Assembly: GCA_020073005.1 (NCBI GenBank)
Contig: JAIQFX010000013.1
Span: forward strand, 1-64,000
Reading direction: 5' to 3'
Length of the DNA stretch: 64,000 bases
From: Terriglobia bacterium
GTDB taxonomy: Bacteria > Acidobacteriota > Vicinamibacteria > Vicinamibacterales > CAVVIG01
Positions 19,653 to 29,405 of the stretch are shown one piece after another. The notes under the pieces are model-generated. The model did no database searches. It worked only from the letters and a program-made list of their open reading frames with translations, and was not told where the DNA came from. Each line of letters begins with the position of its first letter. Position 1 is the first letter of the stretch. A program made the translations under genes and the position numbers.

Positions 19653-19727
19653 GTGATCCTTATGAACTGTGCTTAGTGTTTCCTTATCCGATGATCGCAC
19701 GAACTCGCTCCCGCAATTCGTCTCGGA

Positions 19728-22700
19728 CTACGCGCGTCCGGTTGAATCCGCTGCGACGCCGTGCACGTCCAGCGGCGACGTGGCGGGAGCGCGCCGGCGC
19801 GCCAGTTTCTGGCGCGCGGTTTCGATGTACACGTAGTAAACGGGCGTGATGTAGAGGGTCAGGAGCTGCGAGACCAGCAGGCCGCCGACGACCGCGAGAC
19901 CGAGCGGCCGCCGCGATTCCGCGCCCGCGCCCCAGCCGAGGGCGATCGGCAGCGTGCCGACGAGCGCCGACATCGTCGTCATCATGATCGGGCGGAAGCG
20001 GACCAGACAGGCCTCGTGAATCGCCTCGCGCGGCGTCTTCCCGTGCTGGCGCTGCGCTTCGACGGCGAAGTCCACCATCATGATGCCGTTCTTCTTCACG
20101 ATCCCGACGAGCATGATGATGCCGACAAACGCGTACAGGCTCAGCTCGGTCTTGAAGATCAGCAGCGTCAGCAGGGCGCCGAAGCCGGCCGACGGCAGGC
20201 CGGAGAGAATCGTCAACGGGTGCGTGAAGCTCTCGTACAGGATCCCGAGGACGATGTAGATGACCACGATCGCCATCAGCAGGATGAGGCCGAGTCCCTT
20301 GAGCGAATCCTGGAACGCCTGCGCGGTGCCTTGGAACGTCGTCGTGATCGTGGAGGGCACCGTCGCCGCCGCAACCTGCTTGATGACCTCGACCGCGTCA
20401 CCGAGGGCGTAGCCCGTCTTCAGGTTGAACGAGATCGTGACCGACGGCAGTTGACCCGTGTGGCTGATGACCGAGGGCCCGACGTTGGTGCGGACGCTGG
20501 CGACGGTGTTGAGCGGGATGAGCGGGCCGTTCGACGATCGGACGTAGAGCATCGACAGGGCCGCCGGATTGTTCTGGAATTCCGGCGCCACTTGCATGAC
20601 CACCTGGTACTGATTGCTCGGCGCGTAGATCTGCGAGACCTGCCGCGTGCCGTAAGCGTTGTACAGCGCGGTTTCGACCTGATTGACGGACAGGCCGAGC
20701 GCTGAAATCTTGTCGCGGTCCATGTCGATGTGCACCTGCGGGTTTTTGATCTGGAGGTCGCTGTTGACGTCCTCGAGCCCGGGCGTCTCGCGCAGTTTCG
20801 CTTCCAGAACCGGCGCCCACTGGTACAACTCGTCGGTGTCCGTGTCCTGCAGCGTGAACTGGTACAACGACCGCGCGCCGCCCTGACCGCCGAGATTGAT
20901 CGGCGGCTGGTTCACCATGAACACGCGAATGCCCGGGATCTGCGCGAGCTTCGGCCTTAGCTCCGCCATGATCTGATCGACGTTCAGCTTCCGCTCGGAG
21001 CGCGGCTTGAGGTCGACCGTAATCTGTCCGGTGTTGAGCGCGCCGCCGCGCGGACCGCCGCCCGCGTTGTTGCTGAACGCCTGGACGTTGGGATCCTTGG
21101 CGACGATGTCCGCCACCTGCAACTGATGGCGCACCATCTCGTCGAAGCTGATGCCCTGAATCGCCTCGGTGCTGATGTTGAACCGGCCTTGATCCTCGCT
21201 CGGCAGGAAGCCCTTCGGGACCCGGCCGAACAGGTAGACGGTGCCCACGAGAAGGGCGATCGAGATCGCAAACGTCACCGCGTGAAAGCGGAGGCTCGCG
21301 CGCAGCGTCACGTCGTAGAAGCGCAGCCACGCGTCGAACATCTTTTCCGTCGCGTTGTAGAACCAGCCGTGCTTCTGGCTGTGCGGCGGCTTCAGGAAGC
21401 GGCTGCACAGCATCGGCGTCAGGCTGATCGAGACGAAGCCCGAGACCAGAATGGCGACGCCGATCGTCACGGCGAACTCGTGGAGGAGCCGCCCGACGAT
21501 GCCGCCCATGAAGAGCACGGGGATGAAGACGGCGGCGAGCGAGAGCGTCATCGACACGATCGTGAACGCGACTTCCTTCGATCCGTCGAACGCCGCTTCC
21601 ATGGGCGTCTTGCCCATCTCCATGTGCCGGACGATGTTCTCGAGCATGACGATGGCGTCGTCGACGACGAAGCCCACGCAGAGCGTGAGGGCCATCAGCG
21701 AGAGATTGTCCAGGCTGTAGTCCAACAGGTACATGACCGCGAATGTCGCGACGATCGACGCGGGCAGCGCCAGGCTCGGGATGATCGTCGCCGACACGTT
21801 GCGCAGGAACTCGCGGATCGACTCGCGGATGGCGACCGAGCGGTCCGTGCGGATGTCGAGCGACACGGCCGCCGGCATCTGCTCGCGGAACGCCGGCAGG
21901 AGCGCCTTGACCGCGTCCACGACGGCCACGACGTTGGTGCCGGGCTGCTTCTGGATCGCCAGGTAGATCGTGCGCTGGCCCATGTACCAGGCCGCGTTCT
22001 TGTCGTTCTCGATCCCGTCGTAGACGTGGGCCACCTCGTCGAGATGGACGGGGTTGCCGTTGCGATACGCGATGATCGCGGGTCCGTACGCCGCGGCGCG
22101 GAAGAGCTGTCCGTTGGCGAGGACCGTGAACGTCTGCTGCGCTCCGTATATCGTACCGGTGGGCAGCGACACGTTCGCGTTCTGAATCGCCGTGGCGACC
22201 TCGTCGATGCCGATGCCGTGCGCCGACAGCCGGCGCGGGTCGAGATCCACGCGCACGGCGTACTTCGCCGCGCCGAAGACCTGCACCTGCGCGACGCCGC
22301 TGACCATCGAAATCCGCTGCGCGATCGTCGACTCGGCGTATTCGTCGATCACCGGCAGCGGCAGCGTCGCCGAGCGCAGGACGAGGAACAGCACCGGCTG
22401 GTCGCCGGGATTCACCTTCTGATACGACGGCGGCACCGGCATCTGCGGCGGCAGCTGGCGCCCGGCCCGCGCGATCATCGACTGGACGTCCTGCGCCGCC
22501 GCGTCGATGTTCCGGCTCAGATCGAACTGCAAGGTGATGTTCGTGCCGCCCTGCGAGCTGGACGAGTTGATGGCGGTCAGGCCGGCGATCGTCGCGAACT
22601 GTTTCTCGAGCGGCAGCGCCACGGCCGAGGCCAGCGTCTCGGGGCTCGCGCCGGGCAGGCTGGCATTGACCTGAATCGTGGGGTAGTCCACCGTCGGCAG

Positions 22701-22808
22701 ATCGCTCACCGGCAGCTGCCGGTACGACATCACGCCGAACACGATGATGCCCAGCATGATGAGCGTCGTCGTGATCGGCCGCTTGATGAACAGTTCGGCG
22801 ATATTCAT
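19728..22808 (-). CDS. RND multidrug efflux pump, inner-membrane subunit (MdtB/MdtC-like)
   Basis: A 1026-residue RND exporter. The N-terminus MNIAELFIKRPITTTLIMLG and the RQLPVSDLPTVDYPTI segment resemble MdtB/MdtC-type pumps. The proton-relay helix reads CVGFVVDDAIVMLENIVRHME, and the C-terminal half has GIIMLVGIVKKNGIMMVDFA. Length and domain order match the family. The start ATG 22808 overlaps the upstream adaptor stop by four bases. Two complete RND pumps of different subtypes therefore sit in tandem here, each with its own adaptor. Confidence 0.92.
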   Translation of the reverse strand: MNIAELFIKRPITTTLIMLGIIVFGVMSYRQLPVSDLPTVDYPTIQVNASLPGASPETLASAVALPLEKQFATIAGLTAINSSSSQGGTNITLQFDLSRNIDAAAQDVQSMIARAGRQLPPQMPVPPSYQKVNPGDQPVLFLVLRSATLPLPVIDEYAESTIAQRISMVSGVAQVQVFGAAKYAVRVDLDPRRLSAHGIGIDEVATAIQNANVSLPTGTIYGAQQTFTVLANGQLFRAAAYGPAIIAYRNGNPVHLDEVAHVYDGIENDKNAAWYMGQRTIYLAIQKQPGTNVVAVVDAVKALLPAFREQMPAAVSLDIRTDRSVAIRESIREFLRNVSATIIPSLALPASIVATFAVMYLLDYSLDNLSLMALTLCVGFVVDDAIVMLENIVRHMEMGKTPMEAAFDGSKEVAFTIVSMTLSLAAVFIPVLFMGGIVGRLLHEFAVTIGVAILVSGFVSISLTPMLCSRFLKPPHSQKHGWFYNATEKMFDAWLRFYDVTLRASLRFHAVTFAISIALLVGTVYLFGRVPKGFLPSEDQGRFNISTEAIQGISFDEMVRHQLQVADIVAKDPNVQAFSNNAGGGPRGGALNTGQITVDLKPRSERKLNVDQIMAELRPKLAQIPGIRVFMVNQPPINLGGQGGARSLYQFTLQDTDTDELYQWAPVLEAKLRETPGLEDVNSDLQIKNPQVHIDMDRDKISALGLSVNQVETALYNAYGTRQVSQIYAPSNQYQVVMQVAPEFQNNPAALSMLYVRSSNGPLIPLNTVASVRTNVGPSVISHTGQLPSVTISFNLKTGYALGDAVEVIKQVAAATVPSTITTTFQGTAQAFQDSLKGLGLILLMAIVVIYIVLGILYESFTHPLTILSGLPSAGFGALLTLLIFKTELSLYAFVGIIMLVGIVKKNGIMMVDFAVEAQRQHGKTPREAIHEACLVRFRPIMMTTMSALVGTLPIALGWGAGAESRRPLGLAVVGGLLVSQLLTLYITPVYYVYIETARQKLARRRAPATSPLDVHGVAADSTGRA

Positions 22809-23971
22809 GGCGTCGCCTTCGCTCCGGGACCCGACTTCACGCTGACGCGCGTGCCCGGGACGAGACGCAGCTGGCCGTCGGTGACGACGGTCTCGCCCGG
22901 CTTCAGCCCGTCCTGGATGACGGACTCGGTGCCCGACGCGCGCGCCACGGTGACGGTCCGCAAATCCACCGTCTGGTCGGTCTTGACGATGAACACGTAC
23001 TGGCCCTGCTGGCCGGTCTGCACGGCCGTCGTCGGCACGACGATGGCGTTCGGATCCGTCGTGAGCGTCACCACGACGTTGACGAACTGCCCGGGCCAGA
23101 GGCGGCGGTCCTCGTTGGGGAAGGTGCCTTTGATCTTGATGGTGCCCGTCGTCGGATCGACCTGGTTATCCACGAAGCTGATCCGGCCCGTCGACTCTGA
23201 TCCGCTGTCGGAAGGCGGCTGGGCCGCGACCTTCAGTGATCCGAGCGCCATGTACCGCTTCAGCTCCGGCAGCCGCGCTTCGGGAATCGCGAAGGTGACG
23301 TTCATCGGCGTCACCTGGTTGATGATCACGAGCGGCGTGACGTCGTTGGCGCGGACGAGATTGCCTTCGTGCACCATGAGCGCGCCCGTGCGGCCGGTGA
23401 GCGGCGCTTCGATCGTCGCGTACTGCAACTGGACTTTGGCGTTCTCGACGGCGGCGCGGTCGGCGCCGACGGTCGCGTCGAGCGCGGTGGCCTGCGTGCG
23501 CGCCGTGTCGAGCTGCTCGCGCGTGGCGATCCCGCGGTTGGCGAGGTCCTCGTAGCGCCGGGCCTGCGCGCGCGCGTTGGCGGCCTGGGCCAGGTCGCGA
23601 TCGAGGTTCGCCTGCGCCTGCTGCAACGCGGCCTCGAGCGGACGCCGATCGAGCGTGAAGAGCACGTCGCCCTTCTTCACGTCGTCGCCTTCCTTGAAGG
23701 TGACCGACGTGAGCTGGCCGGTGATCTGCGCGTGCACCGCGACGGTGGAGTAGGGCTCGGCTGAGCCGATGACCCCAATCTCGATCGGCAGCGGTTTCTG
23801 CGTGACGAGGGCCGTCGTGACCGGCACGGCGGCGGCGGCGCCGCCGCCGCGGCCCGACGCGGCGGCGCCCTGCACGGTTTCGCCGCCCGTACAGGCCACT
23901 GCCATCATGGCCGCCCACAGGGCGGCGCCGACCATTCCGAGAGCGTGAACGCGCATCCGCACCATTCCCAT
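22805..23971 (-). CDS. RND efflux periplasmic adaptor (MdtA-like)
   Basis: A 388-residue membrane-fusion protein with an N-terminal signal region (ALGMVGAALWAAMMAVAC, probable lipoprotein), a short Gly/Ala linker, then the lipoyl half VHAQITGQLTSVTFKEGDDVKKGDVL, a helical hairpin, and the matching half ATIEAPLTGRTGALMV. The late PGQFVNVVVTL stretch is typical of the MdtA barrel. The start is uncertain: ATG 23971, 23965 and 23956 are all possible, and the open frame extends to 24016, overlapping the MacB-like permease stop. It partners the RND pump that follows with a 4-base overlap. Confidence 0.88.
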   Translation of the reverse strand: MGMVRMRVHALGMVGAALWAAMMAVACTGGETVQGAAASGRGGGAAAAVPVTTALVTQKPLPIEIGVIGSAEPYSTVAVHAQITGQLTSVTFKEGDDVKKGDVLFTLDRRPLEAALQQAQANLDRDLAQAANARAQARRYEDLANRGIATREQLDTARTQATALDATVGADRAAVENAKVQLQYATIEAPLTGRTGALMVHEGNLVRANDVTPLVIINQVTPMNVTFAIPEARLPELKRYMALGSLKVAAQPPSDSGSESTGRISFVDNQVDPTTGTIKIKGTFPNEDRRLWPGQFVNVVVTLTTDPNAIVVPTTAVQTGQQGQYVFIVKTDQTVDLRTVTVARASGTESVIQDGLKPGETVVTDGQLRLVPGTRVSVKSGPGAKATP

Positions 23972-23996
23972 GCCGGCGCCCGCGGCGCCGGCGGAT

Positions 23997-25217
23997 TTAT
24001 TCAAATCGCAGCGCATCGATCGGATCGAGCGCCGCCGCTTTCCGCGCCGGGTAGAAGCCGAAGAACACGCCCGTCAGCGCCGCGAAGCCGAACGCGACCG
24101 CGACGGCGTTGGCCGACACGGCTGTCGGCCATTGCATCCAGAACGTGACGCCTTGCGATAACGCGAAGCCGAGCGCGATGCCGATCGAGCCGCCGAACAG
24201 GCTGAGCACGACGGCTTCGACGAGGAACTGCAGCAGCACGTCGCGCCCGCGCGCGCCGATCGCCATGCGCAGGCCGATCTCCCGCGTCCGCTCGGTCACC
24301 GACACCAGCATGATGTTCATGATGCCGATGCCGCCGACGAGCAGCGACACTCCGGCGATGCTCGCGAGCAGCGCCGTCATCGTCTGCGTCGCCTGGACGC
24401 GGACGCTCGCCATTTCTTCCATCGTGCGCACCATGAAGTCGTCCGGATCGCCGTTCTGGATCTTGTGGCGCGTGCGCAGGAGCGCGGCGATGCGGTCCGC
24501 CGTGGCCGTCGTGTCCGACGCCGAGACCGCCGAGACCGTCACCTGCTGAATGAACGTGACGCCGCGCAGCTTCTTCATCACCGTCGTGTACGGGACGAAG
24601 ATCGTGTCGTCCTGATCCTGGCCCATTCCGGACTGGCCCTTGCTCGCCATCACGCCGACGACCGTGAACGGCTGATGCGTGATGCGGATGACCTGGCCGA
24701 CGGGGTTCGTGTCCGGCAACGGGAACAGCTGATCCCGGACGACGCTGCCGAGCACGGCGACTTTGGCCGCGGTCGTCACGTCCTGGGCCGTGAAGAACGC
24801 GCCCTGCGCGACCGGCCACGACCGGATCAGCGGAAGGTCGACGTCGGTCCCCTGGACCTGCGTATTCCAGTTCTGGTTGCCGGCGATGATCTGCCCGCGC
24901 ATGTTCGAGCTGGCGGCGACGTACTGCACGCCCTGCACGCGCGTGATCGCCACGGCGTCGTCGGGAATGAGCGTGCTGGCGTTGCCCTGTCCCTGGCGCA
25001 CGCCGCCCTGGGAGAAGTTGCCCGCCGACACCATGATCATGTTGGTGCCGGCCGATTGAATCTGCGACTCGATCGACGTCTGCGCGCCGGTGCCCAGCGC
25101 CACCATGGTGATGACCGCCGCGACGCCGATGATCATGCCGAGCATGGTCAGCGCCGTGCGCATCTTGTTGCGACCGAGCGCCTTGAGCGCGATGCGGAAG
25201 ATCATGAAGACTGACAT
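23997..25217 (-). CDS. MacB-like ABC exporter permease
   Basis: A 406-residue inner-membrane protein of the MacB/FtsX type. One N-terminal helix (TALTMLGMIIGVAAVITMVA, about 22-42) is followed by a MacB periplasmic domain starting ALGTGAQTSIESQI. Three C-terminal helices include the SLLVGGIGIMNIMLVSVTERTREIGLRMAIGA block characteristic of MacB. E. coli MacB carries its ATPase on the same chain; here the ATPase is a separate gene just upstream. It should form a tripartite exporter with the MacA-like adaptor and TolC-like channel encoded upstream. Confidence 0.9.
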   Translation of the reverse strand: MSVFMIFRIALKALGRNKMRTALTMLGMIIGVAAVITMVALGTGAQTSIESQIQSAGTNMIMVSAGNFSQGGVRQGQGNASTLIPDDAVAITRVQGVQYVAASSNMRGQIIAGNQNWNTQVQGTDVDLPLIRSWPVAQGAFFTAQDVTTAAKVAVLGSVVRDQLFPLPDTNPVGQVIRITHQPFTVVGVMASKGQSGMGQDQDDTIFVPYTTVMKKLRGVTFIQQVTVSAVSASDTTATADRIAALLRTRHKIQNGDPDDFMVRTMEEMASVRVQATQTMTALLASIAGVSLLVGGIGIMNIMLVSVTERTREIGLRMAIGARGRDVLLQFLVEAVVLSLFGGSIGIALGFALSQGVTFWMQWPTAVSANAVAVAFGFAALTGVFFGFYPARKAAALDPIDALRFE

Positions 25218-25226
25218 GCCCGCTCC

Positions 25227-25973
25227 TTAGACGGCCTCGGCCGCCGGCAACGCGGCCAGCTCTTCCAGGGCGACGCGGCGCTGCGTGACGGCTTTGTCCG
25301 CCACGACCAGTCCGTCGCGGAACGATACGATGCGCGTGCCGTACTCCGCGATGTCGTGCTCGTGCGTGATGAGGACCACCGTGATGCCGCGCTCCTTGTT
25401 CAAACGCTGGAAGATGCCCATCACTTCGATGCTGGTCCGCGTGTCGAGGTTCCCAGTCGGCTCGTCGGCCAGCAGAATCGACGGGTTGTTGATCAGCGCG
25501 CGCGCGATCGCGACGCGCTGCTGCTGACCGCCCGACAGCTGATTCGGGTGGTGATCGGTCCGGTTGCCGAGCCCCACGGCCGTCAGCACTTCGATCGCCC
25601 GTTTGTGACGCTCGGAGGACTTGAGTCCGCCCTGGTAGAGCAGCGGCAGCTCGACGTTGTCCAGCGCCGACGTGCGCGACAGCAGGTTGAACCCCTGGAA
25701 CACGAACCCGATCTTCCGGTTGCGCACGGCGGCCAGCGCGTCCTTCGACATGCGCGACACGTCCTGCCCGTCGAGAAAGTACTGGCCCGACGTCGGACGA
25801 TCGAGACATCCGATGATGTGCATGAACGTCGACTTGCCGGACCCCGACGGCCCGGTGACGGCGAGAAACTCGCCGCGTTCCACGTCGAGGTTCACGCCGC
25901 GAAGCGCCTTGACCTCCACCTCGCCGACCACGTAGGTCTTAACCAGGCCTTTGACGCCGATGACCGTCGACAT
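25227..25973 (-). CDS. MacB/LolD-type ABC ATPase
   Basis: A 248-residue ATPase with Walker A GPSGSGKSTF, Q-loop FVFQGFNLL, signature LSGGQQQRVAIARAL, Walker B ILLADEPTG and switch His VLITHEHD. It is the motor for the MacB-like permease encoded 9 bases downstream. It starts one base after the stop of the adaptor gene. The C-terminal 25 residues (QRRVALEELAALPAAEAV) extend past the core domain. The usual MacAB-TolC cargo is macrolides, peptides or lipoproteins; the cargo here is unknown. Confidence 0.9.
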   Translation of the reverse strand: MSTVIGVKGLVKTYVVGEVEVKALRGVNLDVERGEFLAVTGPSGSGKSTFMHIIGCLDRPTSGQYFLDGQDVSRMSKDALAAVRNRKIGFVFQGFNLLSRTSALDNVELPLLYQGGLKSSERHKRAIEVLTAVGLGNRTDHHPNQLSGGQQQRVAIARALINNPSILLADEPTGNLDTRTSIEVMGIFQRLNKERGITVVLITHEHDIAEYGTRIVSFRDGLVVADKAVTQRRVALEELAALPAAEAV

Positions 25974-25974
25974 G

Positions 25975-27672
25975 CTAGCGTCCGCCGCCGCGCCCGCCGG
26001 GCCCTCCCGGCGGCCCGCCGCGCTGCGGGATCAGCGGATTGCCCGTGCCCTGCTGTCCGCCGATGTTGCGCGTCGTGCCGAGGCCCGTCACGCTGGTGAC
26101 GACCTCCATGTTCTGCTGCAGCTCGTCGCTCAGCAGCTCCGTGTTGGTCCCGTCGGTGATGCCGAGCCGGAGGTTCACGGACTTCAACTGATGGTCCATG
26201 AACACCCACGCGCGCCCGCGGCTTTCGACCGGCGGAAGCGGAGCGAACAACGCGTCGATCGTCTGCGCCGACTGCGGCGCGCCGTACTTCGACTTGAGCG
26301 CCGACGACGCGCTCGTCGACTTGGCCGCTTTCTCGAAGGCGCTCGTATCCTGCCCGCGGTCCTTCATGCGCGCGATGAACTGCTTCTGCTCGTCTGGCGA
26401 CATCGCCTGGAAGCGCTCCAGCTGGCGTGCCGGATCGAACCCGCCGCGTCCGCCGAAGCGTCCGCCGCCGGAGGCCGCGCCCGCGCCGCCGGGCGCCGCG
26501 CGCGATCCGGGCGACACGCCTTGCTGTGCCGAGGCCGCGGGCGCCGATGGGGCAGGCGCCGCGCCCGCATTGCGGCCGCCGCCGTTGCGGCCGCCGCCAC
26601 CCTGACCGCCGCGTCCGCCGCGCCCGCCGGTGAACTGCACTTCCGGCGGAATGGGCTGGTTCAGCGCGGCGAAGATCTCCGCCGTCGGACGGAAGCGCAG
26701 AGCGGCGTTCGGCAACCGCAGCGCGTCCGTGCGCTTCGCGATCTCGACCTTCACGTTCGCGGTCATGCCGGGCTTGAGCTTGAGCTCGCCGTTCGGCACG
26801 TCGATGACGGTGCCGTAGGTCGTGACGTTCTGAATCACCTGCGGCTGCAGCCGGATCTGCGAGACCGTGCCCTCGAAGGTGTCCGTCGGGTACGCGTCGA
26901 CGCGGAACGTGACGTGCTGTCCGGGCCGGATGCGGCCGACGTCGGACTCGTCGATGTTGGCCGTCACCTGCATCTTGGTCAGGTCCGCTGCGATGATGAA
27001 CAGCGTGGGCGCCTGCATGCTGGCGGCGACCGTCTGCCCGACGTCGACGCTGCGCTGCGTGATGATGCCGTCAATCGGCGCCGTGATGATCGTGTGGTCG
27101 AGGTTGACCTGATTCTGGTTGACCGACGCCTCGGACTGGCTGACCGCGGCCGCCGTCTGCGCGACGGTCGCCTGCTGGGAGGCGAGGCTCGCCTGCGCCG
27201 AATCCACGGCGATCTTTGCGGCGTCGAGGTCGCTCTGCGGCACGAGGTTCCTGGCCGCCAGCTCCTTGGACCGCGTGTACTTCTGCTGCGCGTCGAGCAG
27301 CATGACCTTGCTGCGCTCGAGATCGCTCAGCGCCTTGGTCTGGTTCGCGCGCGCCTGGCTCAGGTTCGCGCGCGCCTGCTGCAACTGCGCGTCGAAGAGC
27401 GACGGGTCGAGTTTGGCGATGACCTGATCCTTCTTGACGATCGAATTGAAATCGGCGCCCAGCCAGGCGATGTTGCCCGAGACCTGGCTGCCGACCTGGA
27501 CGGTCGTCACGGCCTGCAGCGTGCCGGTCGCGCCGACCGTGTCGATGATGTCCCCGCGCGTGATCGGAGACGTGTTGACCGAGATCTCCGGCCCGCCGCG
27601 CCGAATGTAATACGCGCCGGCGCCCGCGCCGATCGCGGCGATGATCAAGAGGACGGTGATAGCTCGCTTCAT
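25975..27672 (-). CDS. MacA-like periplasmic adaptor with long Gly-rich insert
   Basis: A 565-residue HlyD-type adaptor. It has a single N-terminal membrane anchor (ITVLLIIAAIGAGAGAYYI), lipoyl half VGSQVSGNIAWLGADFNSIVKKDQVI, a long alpha-hairpin, the second half ITAPIDGIITQRSVDVGQTV and a barrel (ANIDESDVGRIRPGQHVTF). Most relatives have about 380-420 residues. Here an insert of roughly 120 residues (about 350-470), rich in Gly, Arg, Asn, Ala and Pro, interrupts the membrane-proximal domain, and the C-terminus is another Gly/Pro-rich tail. The insert includes ERFQAMSPDEQKQFIARM, which looks helical. It precedes the MacB-type ATPase by one base. Confidence 0.88.
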   Translation of the reverse strand: MKRAITVLLIIAAIGAGAGAYYIRRGGPEISVNTSPITRGDIIDTVGATGTLQAVTTVQVGSQVSGNIAWLGADFNSIVKKDQVIAKLDPSLFDAQLQQARANLSQARANQTKALSDLERSKVMLLDAQQKYTRSKELAARNLVPQSDLDAAKIAVDSAQASLASQQATVAQTAAAVSQSEASVNQNQVNLDHTIITAPIDGIITQRSVDVGQTVAASMQAPTLFIIAADLTKMQVTANIDESDVGRIRPGQHVTFRVDAYPTDTFEGTVSQIRLQPQVIQNVTTYGTVIDVPNGELKLKPGMTANVKVEIAKRTDALRLPNAALRFRPTAEIFAALNQPIPPEVQFTGGRGGRGGQGGGGRNGGGRNAGAAPAPSAPAASAQQGVSPGSRAAPGGAGAASGGGRFGGRGGFDPARQLERFQAMSPDEQKQFIARMKDRGQDTSAFEKAAKSTSASSALKSKYGAPQSAQTIDALFAPLPPVESRGRAWVFMDHQLKSVNLRLGITDGTNTELLSDELQQNMEVVTSVTGLGTTRNIGGQQGTGNPLIPQRGGPPGGPGGRGGGR

Positions 27673-27690
27673 GATGCTCCGTGTCGCCGG

Positions 27691-29376
27691 TTACTGCGGG
27701 CTGAGGATCGAGATGTTCAGGTTCTGCAGCGTGGTCTGCTGCAGCCGCTCGAGCTCGACCAGGGCCTTCCGGTAATTGAGGATCGACTGCAGCTCGTTGT
27801 TCTGCGCGGTCGCCAGATCGCGCTGCGACTGAATCACGTTGTAGTTCGTCGACATGCCGACTTCGAACTTGCTGGTTTCGGCCTCGAGTTGCTTCTGGGC
27901 GAGCTCCCGCGCGGCCTGCGCCGCCTGCACCCGCTCGGCGCCGCTCTGCACGGTGATCGCCGCGTTGGTCACGTCGGTCGCCACCTGCAGCTCGATCTGC
28001 TTCATCTGCGCCTGCACCTGATTCAACTGCACGCGCGCGCGCGCGACGGACGCTTCCTGCGAGCTCAGGCCGAGCGGGTACGAAAAGTTCACCTGCGCCG
28101 TCCACCGTGGAAAATTGTTGTGCACGAGCGTTGACAGCGCGTCACCGTATCCCCCGGGGACCGTCCCGCTGACGGTGCTGTTGACGCTGGTCCCGCTCTT
28201 GATGAGCTGCGTGCCGCCGAGGCCCACGAGACCGTAGGTCGCCACGAAATCCGCCTGCGGCTTCAGCTGGTCCCTGAGGTAGCTCAGCGTTGCGTCATTC
28301 GACGAGACGTTCTTCTTCGCAATCTCCAGATCCGTGCGCTCGCTCAACGCGCGGCGGACCGCGGCTTCGACGTCGATGGGCTCGGGCCGGAAATCCGGGC
28401 GGTCGACCGGGTCGATTTGGACGTTCCAGTTCGGGTCCGCCGTGCCGGACACGATGAGGCGCTTGAGGGCGAGCTCGGCGGTCCGCATCGCACCCTGCGC
28501 CACGACGAGGTTCTGCCGCTGTGCCGCGGACTGCGATTGCGCCTGGACGACGTCGATCGGCGCCATCGTGCCGACCTCGACCCTGGTCTGGTTGTCCTTC
28601 ACGAGCTGTTCGGCCAGGTCGAGGGACCGCTGCGCCACGTCGACCGACTGGACGGCGAAGACGTAGTCCCAGTACGCGTTGCGCACGTTGGACACCGTGT
28701 TCGTGATGGTCGCCCGGAGCTGTACGTCCGAGATGTCACGACTGATCCTGGTGACCGCGATCTGCTGCCGTGTCGAGTCGACCTGTCTGTTCCTCAACAG
28801 CGGCTGCGTGTACTGGCCCGACCAGTTGGTGTTGTACGTCGGGTCGTACAGAGTGTTGAGGCTGGTCGTCGTGGTTCGATTGTTGTTCAACAGCACGTTG
28901 AAGTTGCCTCCACCCCAGGGCACGGCTTGGGTGAGTCCGCCGTTGTAGGTCGACAGTCCAGCGACGACGGCGGCGCCGGCGGTATTGCTTCCGGCCAGCG
29001 TGCTGTTCGCCGGCGTCGTCGTCGACTGCGTGGCGAGCGTCGAAGTCAGCGACGGGTGGTACACCGACCGGATTTTGGCGACCGAGATGTCGTTGATTTC
29101 CGGACTGAGCCGCTGTACCGCGATGTCGAGGTTGCGATCCAGCGTCAACTTGACCGCGTCGTCGAGCGTCATCCGCACCACGGGCCGATTGGCTCCCGGC
29201 GTGGCGGCGGCGGGCTGCTGCGGGTCGACGGCCACGCCGATCGCGGTGCGCTCGGCGGCCTGCTTGATCAGTTCGCGAATGCGCGCTTCCGACAGCTGCT
29301 GCGCGCGGGCGGTCGTGGCGAGGCTCGCGCACACGAGCGCAGCCGTCAGTGTCCAGATCGTTCCAGTCCGTGTCAT
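27691..29376 (-). CDS. TolC-family outer-membrane efflux channel
   Basis: A 561-residue outer-membrane factor. A signal peptide (MTRTGTIWTLTAALVCASLATTARA) precedes a mature part with two TolC-type repeats. Long helices such as NAYWDYVFAVQSVDVAQRSLDLAEQLVKDNQ and QVQAQMKQIELQVATDV are seen in pieces, and a beta-rich segment lies near YPLGLSSQEA. I choose ATG 29376: AAGGAG lies 9 bases before it, whereas an ATG at 29385 would overlap the ribosome-binding site. It is the only channel gene in the block, so it probably serves the MacAB-like and both RND exporters. Confidence 0.88.
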   Translation of the reverse strand: MTRTGTIWTLTAALVCASLATTARAQQLSEARIRELIKQAAERTAIGVAVDPQQPAAATPGANRPVVRMTLDDAVKLTLDRNLDIAVQRLSPEINDISVAKIRSVYHPSLTSTLATQSTTTPANSTLAGSNTAGAAVVAGLSTYNGGLTQAVPWGGGNFNVLLNNNRTTTTSLNTLYDPTYNTNWSGQYTQPLLRNRQVDSTRQQIAVTRISRDISDVQLRATITNTVSNVRNAYWDYVFAVQSVDVAQRSLDLAEQLVKDNQTRVEVGTMAPIDVVQAQSQSAAQRQNLVVAQGAMRTAELALKRLIVSGTADPNWNVQIDPVDRPDFRPEPIDVEAAVRRALSERTDLEIAKKNVSSNDATLSYLRDQLKPQADFVATYGLVGLGGTQLIKSGTSVNSTVSGTVPGGYGDALSTLVHNNFPRWTAQVNFSYPLGLSSQEASVARARVQLNQVQAQMKQIELQVATDVTNAAITVQSGAERVQAAQAARELAQKQLEAETSKFEVGMSTNYNVIQSQRDLATAQNNELQSILNYRKALVELERLQQTTLQNLNISILSPQ

Positions 29377-29405
29377 CGAGTCCATCTCCTTAATTTCACG
29401 TCGCT

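Noticed and set aside
21126-23555. An 809-residue plus-strand open frame opposite the second RND pump and adaptor
   Set aside because: It crosses two real genes on the other strand and shows no motif.
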